Assembly (NCBI RefSeq): GCF_011074885.1
Contig: NC_054688.1
Location: 558,001-622,000, forward strand
DNA from: Brettanomyces bruxellensis
Taxonomy: Eukaryota > Ascomycota > Pichiomycetes > Pichiales > Pichiaceae
Direction of reading: 5' to 3'
Length of the DNA: 64,000 nt
Shown here one piece after another: positions 17,814-26,332 of this stretch. Position 1 is the stretch's first letter; each line of letters starts with the position of its first letter. Below the pieces are notes generated by a model that ran no database searches, was not told the DNA's origin, and saw nothing but the letters and a program-made list of their open reading frames with translations. A program made the position numbers and the translations under genes.

Positions 17814-20342
17814 TCAGTAGCTCACCTTGTAGTTCGGCTTCTCAGAAAGACTCCAGTCTGCGGCGGAGAAAACATTGTAGTCTGCGATTTCAAAGCCTTC
17901 CCCACGTGCTTTCACTGGCGAGTGTCTCTGATACCAAACGGTGCGGTCCTTACTGCACCGCCATTGCCTAGCCACCAGCACCTGGTAGGCCACCTCTCTT
18001 TCCCTTTGGGATAGTCCGTAGTAGTACGCAAAAAAAAGCGTTGCTGTGTCCACATTCTGTGCATCTGCATCGATGTTTTTCGACACTCTCACCTGGTCCC
18101 ACACTGTGCTCACACGCTGAGCCTCGATGCCTGGTGGGTACACGAATCCGGGGAGAGGTGAAAAGCTTCTTGGTGTCGAGAGCATCGTTCTTAAATCCAC
18201 ACAAGCGGGCCTTTTTCCGCTTTTTTGGCGGTCACATGCCACAGCCGACGATAAGAGCATGTTCTGGAGGCCTGCGGGCAGAAATCGGAAACTCTCATCC
18301 TGCTGAACGCCCAACTCACGCGGTGTCGGCCCTATTCGGCATCTGTCGGCTGCCCCCTGAGTGTGTACGGATGTGCTTACGCTACTGGGCACACCACCAC
18401 CGCCGTTAATCTTGATGGCAGGTCTGCAAACAGTGTCTTTTTCCGTGCCAAATGCCTCATCCGGTCCACTGGTGTTGCCAGGAGTGGCTGTGTGAGAAGT
18501 GGCGGCGGTTGCAGTCTCGGCACTGCCACCATTACGGCTGCTGCTTGCTGTGCTGGCACCGGAAGTGCTGCTTGGTGCTTTTGCAGCCAAATCCTTCGGC
18601 CGCTGTCTTTTCAAGGCCTCGAGTACGCTTGCGGCGTTCAGAGCGTTCAAGTTCATCCCGCTGCTTGCAGCAAATGGTGGGGAGAATTTTGACGTTGAAG
18701 GGGTTGCAGAAGTTGCAGTTGCATTTGCATTTCCATTTCCATTTGCAGTTGCAGTTGCAGATGCGGCTTTCATTGCACTTGCATCTCCACCCTCAGACTT
18801 ACCCCCCACTCCACTGCTCATCGCAACAGCTGCAGACCACTTTAAATCAGCGGCCGGTTTAGGAACCGGAGCAGGACGCAAGTTGGCCATCGTCGGCACC
18901 CCGGATGATGATGATACAGACGAACTCGTGCGAAGCCTGTAATTGTGAAGTGGTGTATTACGGCCAGAGTTCGTCCGCGACACCCTTGCCGGGGCCGGCG
19001 AACCGGATTTGCTCCTACTGCTACTCCTCACCCCGAATGTCACGTGACTGCCCCCTCCGTTGTTCGTGCTGTTACTGCTGCTGCTTCTGCTGATCCCGCT
19101 GCTGACACTCGACTCTTTCTTTTGCTCGTGCTGCCCGTTTTTTTCGTTGCTCTTCTTATCCTCTTCCTTATCATCATCCTCCTTTTTCGCGCTTACTCCT
19201 TCACCAAACGTGCTGTGGACCTCGTGTGCAATCGCCACATCAGCATCCAAGTCTAGCTCATCGTACATTGTGTCATCGTTCACAAAATCCGGGTCCTGGT
19301 TATCCTCCAAATAGTACTGCAGATCGTCACTTATCGCCATGACGTCATCCGGGTTGAGAACCTTATTCTCAAGAAGCCGCAGTATCAACTCCAACTTTTG
19401 CGTGTGCCAGTGGTGATGCCCGAGAGTCGTCTCTATCTCCTGCTTCCTCGATTCAACCTCTGGATTGCTTCTTCGTCCCCTTCGTCCTGAATCCAGCTTT
19501 TCCAACTTGGCCTCCAGCATCTCCTGCTGCCGTTGAAGTTCATCCAACGCTTTTTGGACAAATCTCGTCGCCTCATTGTCTTCCTTCTCCTCCCCAGCAT
19601 CTGCCAATGCCTCGTTCGAGTATGCTTTTGATTTTGATCCTCTTTCCACCTCCTTATACTGCTCCATCGCTCTTTCTACAAGCTTCCGATACTCCAGAAG
19701 CTTATCTTTCTCTTTCACTTCACTCGCCGTCTGCCAATTCTTCACCTGCTCGCGGAATCGCTGCAACTTCTTGATCTCCTTCTTCAATTCAGACTCCAAT
19801 TTGTCTCGTTGAGAAGAGCTCGACGTTGTCTGATGTCGTTCGTACAGTGTGTCGAATATTTCCATTCCTTCCTTAATCTTCTTGAACACTCGGTCCATCT
19901 CTCTGGGGTGAATAACGTAGGTCCTGTTAGTATTCCAGCTTTTCAACAAACTATGCTTGCTATCTTCCCAATTTTCCTGTTTATCACTGATTGTCCTAGA
20001 CTGAATCGCACTTTGCGTATATCCTAGCCGGTGTAAGCCGAGCTTTAACTTCAAATGCTAAAAGTAGGAATATATTTGCCGCACTTTGTCAAGAAAAACG
20101 TCGATAACTTCCAATATGATACCAATGATCCTGCAAATCAGCCATCCTCCAAAAAAAAAAGATTATCATATCCCTTCCGAATCTTCTCCACTCTATATTC
20201 ATCACTTCATCTCCACATTCACTTATACCACATATATCACATTCAATAATCCTGATCGCTACAATTACAAAAAAATCTTCGATAGATGACACTCAGAAGA
20301 ATATGTGAATACTTACTGTTGTAGTTTTCTGTGCCCCGACAT
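17814..20342 (-). CDS. CCR4-NOT subunit Not3/Not5, spliced
   Basis: Subunit of the CCR4-NOT deadenylase complex, which shortens mRNA poly(A) tails and represses transcription and translation. Coding sequence is complement(join(17814..19902,20317..20342)), 704 residues. Exon 1 gives MSGHRKLQ and exon 2 continues QEMDRVFKKIKEG, matching the family start (MSSRKLQQEIDKTFKKVAEG). The N-terminal coiled-coil domain (1-240) has RDKLESELKKEIKKLQR. The middle is low-complexity, rich in Ser, Ala, Thr and Asn. The C-terminal NOT box (about 600-704) contains TLFFAYYYG, WYQRH and the final DWSLSEKPNYKVSY. Saccharomyces has two paralogues (Not3, 836; Not5, 560); I cannot assign one, and many other yeasts have a single gene. 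It converges on SAC6. Confidence 0.92.
18702..18766. repeat. Coding hexanucleotide repeat in the NOT gene
   Basis: Imperfect tandem hexamers of the type TTGCAG/TTTGCA/TTTCCA on the plus strand encode an alternating Ala-Thr/Asn-Gly run in the low-complexity middle of the Not3/Not5 protein. Such runs often vary in length between strains. Confidence 0.7.
19903..20316 (-). other. Intron of the NOT3/NOT5 gene (414 nt)
   Basis: On the minus strand it starts with GTAAGT (20316-20311), has a perfect TACTAAC branch point (plus-strand GTTAGTA at 19926-19932) and ends CCCCAG at 19903. Exon 1 ends after two bases of a Gln codon that exon 2 completes, giving the conserved QQE of the family. Open frames inside the intron on both strands show no recognisable protein. 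Confidence 0.92.
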
Positions 20343-20781
20343 CTTGGAAAACACTGTGATCGGCTAATATCAAAGTAATACTATCTTCTTTGTTCGTATT
20401 GTTTCCATCAAATTGTTCAAGCAGACGTTATATAGCTGATCAAGCCTCACCAGCGATTTTGGTGTCTTTATCGAGTCTTACTGATGTCTATAACAGTGTT
20501 CTGTCTATCCCGGACTTTGGAAAACTACTTATATGTTCTGTTTGAGGGGGACAACCCGTATGATTTGAACAATGTCTTCTAAAAATTTTTTTAAGGCCCA
20601 AGGAAACCGAAGGAAAAAAAAGGTGAAATGGATCCACGAGATGACGTAAGCAGTTGGTTTTTCGAGGGGCTGAAGAAAACTGGGATTTTAATTCCGGCTG
20701 GTGCTACTGAAGATACAAAATTATTTGCGATATGTAAGGAGCATATCTTTTTAATTTATTTTCCATTTATTCTAAGTTTGC
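20343..20781. other. Intergenic region NOT/PRM1 with doubtful short frame
   Basis: Contains the promoter of the NOT gene and the 3' flank of PRM1. An open frame begins at 20628 on the plus strand and runs into the 3' end of PRM1 (described separately). No other feature is visible. Confidence 0.4.
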
Positions 20782-20897
20782 TCAACTATGAAATACTATA
20801 TAGAAAATACAGCTTGCCACATATATGCACACAATGCTTGCCAACGAAACCGTGTAGTAAAATAAATTATTTGCTAAATCTTTTGTTGAATTTGTGA
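20628..20897 (+). CDS. Doubtful short open frame, possible gene remnant
   Basis: An 89-residue frame whose first 35 residues (from MDPRDDVSSWFFEGLKK to LFAI) look like ordinary protein, while the rest is hydrophobic and AT-driven and overlaps the PRM1 3' end antisense. A GTAAGG sequence follows the LFAI codons, so an exon ending there is conceivable, but I see no branch point or second exon. It may be a remnant of a lost gene, a first exon, or chance. No family is recognised. Confidence 0.2.
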   Translation: MDPRDDVSSWFFEGLKKTGILIPAGATEDTKLFAICKEHIFLIYFPFILSLLNYEILYRKYSLPHICTQCLPTKPCSKINYLLNLLLNL

Positions 20898-22503
20898 CCG
20901 TAAAGTACCGGGTGGAGTTATCACCAGATAAATTATATTCAACTAAATTTTCTATAATTTCTGTTTGAGAGATGTTTTCATTGCAATTTTGAAAGCTGAT
21001 GGATGATGTTATGTTTGACGCACTTGTAGAATAGTCTAGAATGGAAGTACTTAAATAGCTATAATTGTTGCTCATAATCGACGAAATGTTGTATCGATCT
21101 AATATTTCTTTTATTCCTAAATTTGCCTGTCCAATTGTTTCCTGGAAAGTTATAATCTTTGGCGATATATTATAAGTAAAGTGCTGCTCGGAATTGGAGG
21201 GGACCATATTGCTTGTAATGTTAATCAATTTATCAGAACTGAGAGAGCTTGCTCCGTTTTCCTTTCCAATTGATTGCTTATATTCAATGGTTGAACCGAA
21301 CCTGTAAACTGAAAAGTGTAACAGTGCTCCAAATAGTATATAATAAATCATACTTCCAAGGGTGGCATGAATACCCATAAATGAAGACAATACCCAACTA
21401 ATCCGAGTTTTTAATCCATCGCTATTAGATCCAAACCAATTGGTCAAGGTCTTTGCTAGCATGACTTTATGACTATCCATAATTTCGTGTATAAATTCTA
21501 GCTTATTGGAAATGTATGCATTTTCAAGTGCCCTTACACCATTTTGCTCATTGATATACTGTTTGTACGTGAGGAAAAGTTGCAATACTACTAGAATCAT
21601 GGGGATTATTAACCATAGAAAATATAAGCCAGAGTTGAAATTATTTAGGCGTGCTGAATTTATAACAGAGGATAAAACAATTGTTCCATTGGTTATAGAA
21701 GTTTGCATTGGTACATTAGAATGTGATACCAAATGTTTTTTTGATTTAAAGGCAATACTTTTTGACTGTGAAAAATTGCCACCCTTATTGTATGACCTGA
21801 TGTCAGTTGTAATGTTCTTGTTGGTAGTGTTCTTTAGTGCTTCAAGTTCCGAAATCACTAAATCCAAATTTTTATAGTATTTGGTATATGTATTTGTTTG
21901 TAAGGAGCTCTCTTTGAGCAAAGAGTTGATCCACGTATAATTTAGATTTAATTCATTCAGTTTAACCGAATTTGAAGAGGGAACCCAAGAATCTGAATTC
22001 AAATCCTTTTGGAATTGTTTCAAGTTATCTGATTGAGCAGTTAAGTTTGAAATGATTAGTGATCTCCAATACTCCACCTTGTCAGCAATGGCAGTATTCG
22101 TTTTATTTTCTCTCTCGTGGTTTGTGAAAATGGTATTGTTTACTGCCTCCTCCAATTGTGAGAATGTGCTGTTGACATAACTTTGAAACAGAAGGCTAGT
22201 TGAATTTGTGGGATAATTTTGACTGGACTTAAATTTATATTCCAAGTTTAAAAGTGAACCGTCGAAAGACAAGTTGCTGTGTATATGCGATTTAGGAACG
22301 ACGGACATCGTTAAGTCTGTAAGAGTACCCTTGGTTAGAAATTTCTCATTATTTTGAAGAAATACCATGAAAATAAGAACAAGCACTGTTCCCCAAAATT
22401 TGGCATCAAAAAATAATGTGCTAACCCATCTTGATTTGAGACATAAGTAACCTTTAACTTTATCATACATTATGTTTGGGTGGGAATTAGAACTGTAGTA
22501 CAT
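20782..22503 (-). CDS. PRM1: Plasma membrane fusion protein Prm1
   Basis: Pheromone-regulated membrane protein that assists plasma membrane fusion between mating cells at the cell-cell contact zone. The 573-residue protein has four strongly hydrophobic segments: AKFWGTVLVLIFMVF near residue 33, LYFLWLIIPMILVVLQLF near 295, a segment with GSMIYYILFGALLHF near 385, and one at the extreme C-terminus (SLASIVCIYVASCIFYIVF). The extracellular loops carry many N-glycosylation sequons (NST, NTT and similar). This topology and length fit Prm1 (661 in Saccharomyces). Upstream there are two tandem TGAAAC elements and a TATA sequence, fitting pheromone induction. Confidence 0.85.
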   Translation of the reverse strand: MYYSSNSHPNIMYDKVKGYLCLKSRWVSTLFFDAKFWGTVLVLIFMVFLQNNEKFLTKGTLTDLTMSVVPKSHIHSNLSFDGSLLNLEYKFKSSQNYPTNSTSLLFQSYVNSTFSQLEEAVNNTIFTNHERENKTNTAIADKVEYWRSLIISNLTAQSDNLKQFQKDLNSDSWVPSSNSVKLNELNLNYTWINSLLKESSLQTNTYTKYYKNLDLVISELEALKNTTNKNITTDIRSYNKGGNFSQSKSIAFKSKKHLVSHSNVPMQTSITNGTIVLSSVINSARLNNFNSGLYFLWLIIPMILVVLQLFLTYKQYINEQNGVRALENAYISNKLEFIHEIMDSHKVMLAKTLTNWFGSNSDGLKTRISWVLSSFMGIHATLGSMIYYILFGALLHFSVYRFGSTIEYKQSIGKENGASSLSSDKLINITSNMVPSNSEQHFTYNISPKIITFQETIGQANLGIKEILDRYNISSIMSNNYSYLSTSILDYSTSASNITSSISFQNCNENISQTEIIENLVEYNLSGDNSTRYFTVTNSTKDLANNLFYYTVSLASIVCIYVASCIFYIVFHS

Positions 22504-22549
22504 CTTTCTGAAAGTTGTATTCTATTTCGCAGCCAGGTGGAAGGATGCG

Positions 22550-22557
22550 TATTTATA
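22550..22557 (-). promoter_or_regulatory. PRM1: TATA-like element of PRM1
   Basis: TATAAATA on the minus strand, about 47-54 bp upstream of the PRM1 ATG and downstream of the two pheromone-response-like elements. Strongly inducible yeast genes such as pheromone targets usually have a TATA box. Confidence 0.5.
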
Positions 22558-22666
22558 GGCTTGTGAATAAAAAATATATATTCTTCCATGAAAATGGTGA
22601 AAAGACATATATATGTATAAAAGTACACATGAATATTTTCATTTGAAGAAAATTGGAAGTCATCGT

Positions 22667-22684
22667 TGTTTCATACTCGTTTCA
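22667..22684 (-). promoter_or_regulatory. PRM1: Two tandem pheromone response elements upstream of PRM1
   Basis: On the minus strand there is TGAAACG (22684-22678), four bases, then TGAAACA (22673-22667), a direct repeat 11 bp apart and 164-181 bp upstream of the PRM1 start. TGAAACA is the consensus Ste12 binding site, and paired sites are typical of pheromone-induced promoters. Binding itself is inferred. Confidence 0.7.
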
Positions 22685-22844
22685 CGCGAGTTTCCGTTTC
22701 GGGAAAACTGGGATTATATTTTTTTGGCCTCTAACGATTTATTATTAGAGCCATCTAATAGCGTAAAAATGGGCATATATAATTGTACAAAAATCTCGGA
22801 AAGAGATGGATTTATATATATATATCAAACCGAAAATACCTCTT

Positions 22845-24362
22845 TCAAATTAATTTATATTCCTTAAGTAAAACGCATTCTTTGGATCCAGCCTGTCCCG
22901 AAACAACGCGGCCGCCTGGAGATCTTCGCTGTGAATGAGTGGTGTACTTTGAAGGAATACGATAAACTAAAAACTCACCATCAAATGTTGCTATAAAACA
23001 ACTGTTGTCGACTACAGAAACAACCGATGGAATTTCCTTGCTCAATTTTATATATGCATAGTCTCTCGCGGGTTCAAATATTGAATTAAACTGTGGCGGA
23101 ATGTAATTTTTAGACCGCTTCCATAGGAAGCTACTTAATGCCTTTGTAGATTGTTTTCCCTTGTTAAATAGCTTATGCGTAATCGAATTTTCATCCTTCG
23201 TTCCGGATGCCGAAGGCATGCTTAGTCGACTTCTTATCAAGTTTTCAATTTCATAATTCTCTTCATCGGTCATGACTGCTTTGTACGGAAAGCTCTGCTC
23301 ATCAGTATCTTGATCATCACCTTTATTTGGAAGAGAACTATTTGCAATGATACCATCATTGGTGCTAATAGATATATCATTTGTACTTTGTGGATTGCTT
23401 CTATTTGAATCCTCATTTCCAGGCACTCGATTTAATCTATCCCGATGATCAAGCCTGAAAAGATGAATAGTACCTGTATTTGAGGAACATGCAAGAATTG
23501 AATTATCTGAGTTAAATCTCAAGCATGATATATGGGCAGAATATGTCCCTCTTCTAAACTCGTAAACTTTTTGTCCACTGTCCGATGCGAAAACTCTAAT
23601 AATGGTACCTTTGACAGAAGCGGTTGCAATCAAACTTCCATCTTTTGAAAGTGTTATTGTTCGAAGGGGAGATTTGTGACATTGAATTCTATTCAACGGT
23701 TGAAGATTCAACGCGTCAAAAAGCATAATTGCACCTTGGCTTTTATCTTCATGAAGATGCGTACCAACATATTCCGAAAGTTGATTTTCTTGCTGCTGAT
23801 TGGCAGACGATCCTGCTGAAGAAGAAGCAGCTGATGCAGAATTTTCTAGATTAGAGTATTTTGAATGCAAGGATAAAGAGGTGGGAGACTGTGAATTTGT
23901 GTTAGCCATGTCGGATGTCTGGCAATATGCTAAAATAGATGAATCTGCAGGACACATATCGGCAATAAATGGACCATCAAAAGGCGGTATGGATATCTTA
24001 TGGAGTAGTTTCATACAAGAAACATCATATATATATATCTGCCCTGAAATAGCAACAACAAGTCGCTTTCTGTTCATTTTAACAAACAAAACAGTTGATG
24101 GAAAGCTCAATTCACATATCACGTATTTTCTTTTAGTATTAACAATGATGAGCTTCTTCGATGATGATGATAAGTTATATCCCAAACCAACTGTTGCAAC
24201 AAGGGGTGTTGAAAAAAGCATCTCAACTATTTTTGCATCGCTGTCTTTATTGAAGCATCGACCAAATGGTTCACAGTTGAAGATAGAAAATGAGTTATCT
24301 GTACCCACGCCAAGACATGAATCATCCTGATTAAAGGATATACAATATATTTTAGAAGCCAT
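22845..24362 (-). CDS. ATG18: Autophagy-related PROPPIN Atg18
   Basis: Seven-bladed beta-propeller that binds PI3P and PI(3,5)P2 and acts in autophagosome formation and vacuole morphology. Signature features: FNCEPFGRC near the N-terminus, IVEMLFSTPLVATVG, the phosphoinositide-binding motif FRRG at 269-272 (counting from the Met at 24362), and the following GTYSAHISCLRF. A long loop rich in Ser and Asn sits between blades, as in the Saccharomyces protein. I prefer the Met at 24362 (MASKIYCISFNQDD) over an upstream in-frame Met at 24395, because the former matches the family start. Atg21 and Hsv2 are alternatives; the FNCEPFG and IVEMLFSTPLVA wording favours Atg18. It is in tandem with PRM1. 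Confidence 0.88.
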   Translation of the reverse strand: MASKIYCISFNQDDSCLGVGTDNSFSIFNCEPFGRCFNKDSDAKIVEMLFSTPLVATVGLGYNLSSSSKKLIIVNTKRKYVICELSFPSTVLFVKMNRKRLVVAISGQIYIYDVSCMKLLHKISIPPFDGPFIADMCPADSSILAYCQTSDMANTNSQSPTSLSLHSKYSNLENSASAASSSAGSSANQQQENQLSEYVGTHLHEDKSQGAIMLFDALNLQPLNRIQCHKSPLRTITLSKDGSLIATASVKGTIIRVFASDSGQKVYEFRRGTYSAHISCLRFNSDNSILACSSNTGTIHLFRLDHRDRLNRVPGNEDSNRSNPQSTNDISISTNDGIIANSSLPNKGDDQDTDEQSFPYKAVMTDEENYEIENLIRSRLSMPSASGTKDENSITHKLFNKGKQSTKALSSFLWKRSKNYIPPQFNSIFEPARDYAYIKLSKEIPSVVSVVDNSCFIATFDGEFLVYRIPSKYTTHSQRRSPGGRVVSGQAGSKECVLLKEYKLI

Positions 24363-24643
24363 TGTATGTGATATGAAACGATTGCATGTAATCAAATTTA
24401 TTGAATGCTCGTGACCGAATGTGTCTGTAAATGCAAACAGATAAGACTACAAAAATTATCAAGGTATGCCAAGGTACTTAAGAGAGCGGGGAAATATTGA
24501 TAGTGGAATGTAAGGAAGTGCTGAAGGGCCCCAAAAATATTTTTAAAAAATCTGAAAAAGGAAAGGACTCGAAGCCTTCCGCAGTTACCACCTTCCCAAA
24601 CGCTTCAAATGCATAAAATAAGTCAGTTATTTGAAAAGCAGGA

Positions 24644-24955
24644 CTTTTGGCTACAAAGCATGATAAGAAAAAAGAATCTGTCCATCAATTATTGCAGGGC
24701 TTCAACGGTATTTCTTCCAACTTGAAGATAAGATTGTATTCTAACGATACGCTATTTTTTCCCCCTCATATATACGCATACTGTAGGCAATCTGGTCTAC
24801 GAGAAAAGTATTATTTTTATATTCAATATTTTATGCTAGTTTGAACTTGCGAAAAGATGCAACGTATGTTGATATGACTTAAACACAGCTGCCCTTCAAG
24901 TAGCATTATTACAGGAAAGACTAAATACCGGAAAACAGCCAATCAAGAAACAATA
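24644..24955 (+). CDS. Possible small spliced gene or relic
   Basis: Two segments in this gap read like protein. One (from about 24647) contains KHDKKKESVHQLLQGFN. The other ends at a TAG at 24953-24955 and contains ALQVALLQERLNTGKQP. Between them are splice-like signals: GTATTT at 24708, TTCTAAC at 24729-24735 followed by a pyrimidine tract and TAG at 24786, a possible GTATTA donor at 24808, and ACAG at 24888. None is a perfect TACTAAC as in the two confident introns here, and no start exon is evident. It could be a multi-intron gene for a protein of under 100 residues, or a decayed one. I do not recognise a family. Confidence 0.25.
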
Positions 24956-25731
24956 GATGAAACACGAGCTGCATAGAAAAATACGCCCGAGAGAACTCTG
25001 CAGAACGTGTATGATTTGGGCTACAAAATTCACAGAGAATACCATTTATTGAAAGAGCAAGTGCAGGATGTACTAGCGTTGGATTTTTTTGCAAATGAAG
25101 GTAAAAGACACTGAATCTAGTACCAATCATATAAGTTGTCGTCCGATTATCATACCCGTCTAATTTGTTGAACGTAAGAAGAAGCAACGTGATTACCGCA
25201 TTAGGCAGACATGGGAAAAAAATTTCAGGGACCGGACCATCGTGTACAGTTGAGGGCGGACGGTGAGCAATCCAAATAAAAAAAAAATACACAACAAATT
25301 TAGATTTCAGTGGAACTGAGCAGACTAACAACTCGGAAAAGTTTGTACTAAATTGCAGGAAATACCAAACTTTCGGTAACATACACAAGAAGTCCAATAT
25401 GTGTCAAAAAATACGTATATCAATTTCAAGTGGATAAAAATTTGAGGTCTCCTCTCTTCATCATGATCTTTTGCAGGCACCTGATTTTATTATACTTACA
25501 ATTAATTTCGTATTTTCATATTTCCATCTCGATAAGGTTGGTGGATTGCATGAAATAAAAAATAGTGCAACGAAATAATTAACCGCTCGGAGTTACTTTC
25601 ATGGACAAGTCACAGACTTAATCACACACTACAATATATTTTCATGAAATGATTCAATCAACCCGGCACACACTCGTCTCGCAACTCCTGAATAAAACTA
25701 AACCAAGCTCCCTTAGATCCCGATACTAAAT

Positions 25732-25879
25732 TTAGTGGCACTGTAGGGGAAGATGACTCGCGGTCGAGAATTATCCGGCTGTGCGAAAGATCCGTCTTTG
25801 CCAAGATCAGGGCAAAAATTAATTTTTTTCGCGGATGCCGAGCCAGCTGCCTTTAAAGCGTTTTAATTAGTGCCACTAA
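25732..25879. promoter_or_regulatory. Inverted repeat in the DAK upstream region
   Basis: TTAGTGGCACT at 25732-25742 and its exact reverse complement AGTGCCACTAA at 25869-25879 lie about 450-600 bp upstream of the dihydroxyacetone kinase start. Each half is itself nearly palindromic (AGTG-S-CACT), which suggests a dimeric binding site present twice. DAK genes of methylotrophic yeasts are strongly carbon-source regulated, so these are candidate operator sites; the regulator is unknown. Confidence 0.45.
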
Positions 25880-26033
25880 TGCGTTAGGGGCCGTTTCCAT
25901 ATTAGCACAAAGTCACCAGGCTCTAGTCATGCTCAAAATTAGAATACAGGTATGGGTATTTCGAATCAGGCATATCCGAATGCAGAAAGAGGAGATGGCC
26001 GGATGCCGTAAAGTGAAATGCTTGCGGTAAAGG

Positions 26034-26040
26034 TATAAAA
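26034..26040 (+). promoter_or_regulatory. TATA box candidate for DAK
   Basis: TATAAAA inside GGTATAAAAGG, 293 bp upstream of the DAK ATG. If used, the 5' UTR would be rather long for yeast; AT-rich sequence nearer the gene offers other possible sites. Confidence 0.45.
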
Positions 26041-26332
26041 GGAGGGGAAGAATAATTATAGATAAAGCTTGAGAGAGCATGTGCAGTGGAAAAAAAAATA
26101 TTTACTCCCAGAGGAATAAATATATTTATTTTAGATCTCCAGGCAAAGAAATATAAAAATACTACCCCAGATTTCTTGTTTTTTAAGGAAGACAATTCGA
26201 CCTTCAAAAGACTACAATTGAAACAGTTTCGCACCGTTTTTCAATTTCACAACAAACAGAAACCCGGATATCATACAATTGATAGCGATTGAGCTATTTG
26301 AGAATCAAAGTATAGCTTAGCAGAACTTTAAG

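Larger units (their letters stand above)
24363..26332. other. Two-kilobase gap between ATG18 and DAK
   Basis: This is one of the two longest stretches without a confidently supported gene. The left part (24600-24955) contains plus-strand protein-like segments in two reading positions that could be exons of a small spliced gene (described separately). A 158-residue minus-strand frame (24921-25397) has no recognisable motif and covers the same bases. The right part (25680-26330) is the DAK upstream region, with an inverted repeat and a TATA sequence. No tRNA or known snRNA was found by eye. Confidence 0.5.

Noticed and set aside
18499..18942. 147-residue plus-strand frame inside the NOT gene
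   Set aside because: It is the antisense shadow of the low-complexity Ala/Thr/Asn-rich part of Not3/Not5; repeats without stops create the long frame.
20138..20205. Possible C/D-box snoRNA in the NOT gene intron (GUGAUGA at 20205-20199 and CUGA at 20141-20138 on the minus strand)
   Set aside because: The terminal stem is very weak (mainly A-U and G-U pairs) and the interior contains a long U run, which is unlike a box C/D RNA. Two short boxes at this spacing are easily found by chance.
24560..24600. tRNA-like T-arm (GGACTCGAAGCC) between ATG18 and DAK
   Set aside because: The loop has the wrong size, there is no acceptor stem, D arm or anticodon arm at the right distances. It is only a small inverted repeat.
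24921..25397. 158-residue minus-strand open frame in the ATG18/DAK gap
   Set aside because: Composition is hydrophobic and Phe/Leu-rich without motif, no family is recognised, and the opposite strand has the more protein-like segments.
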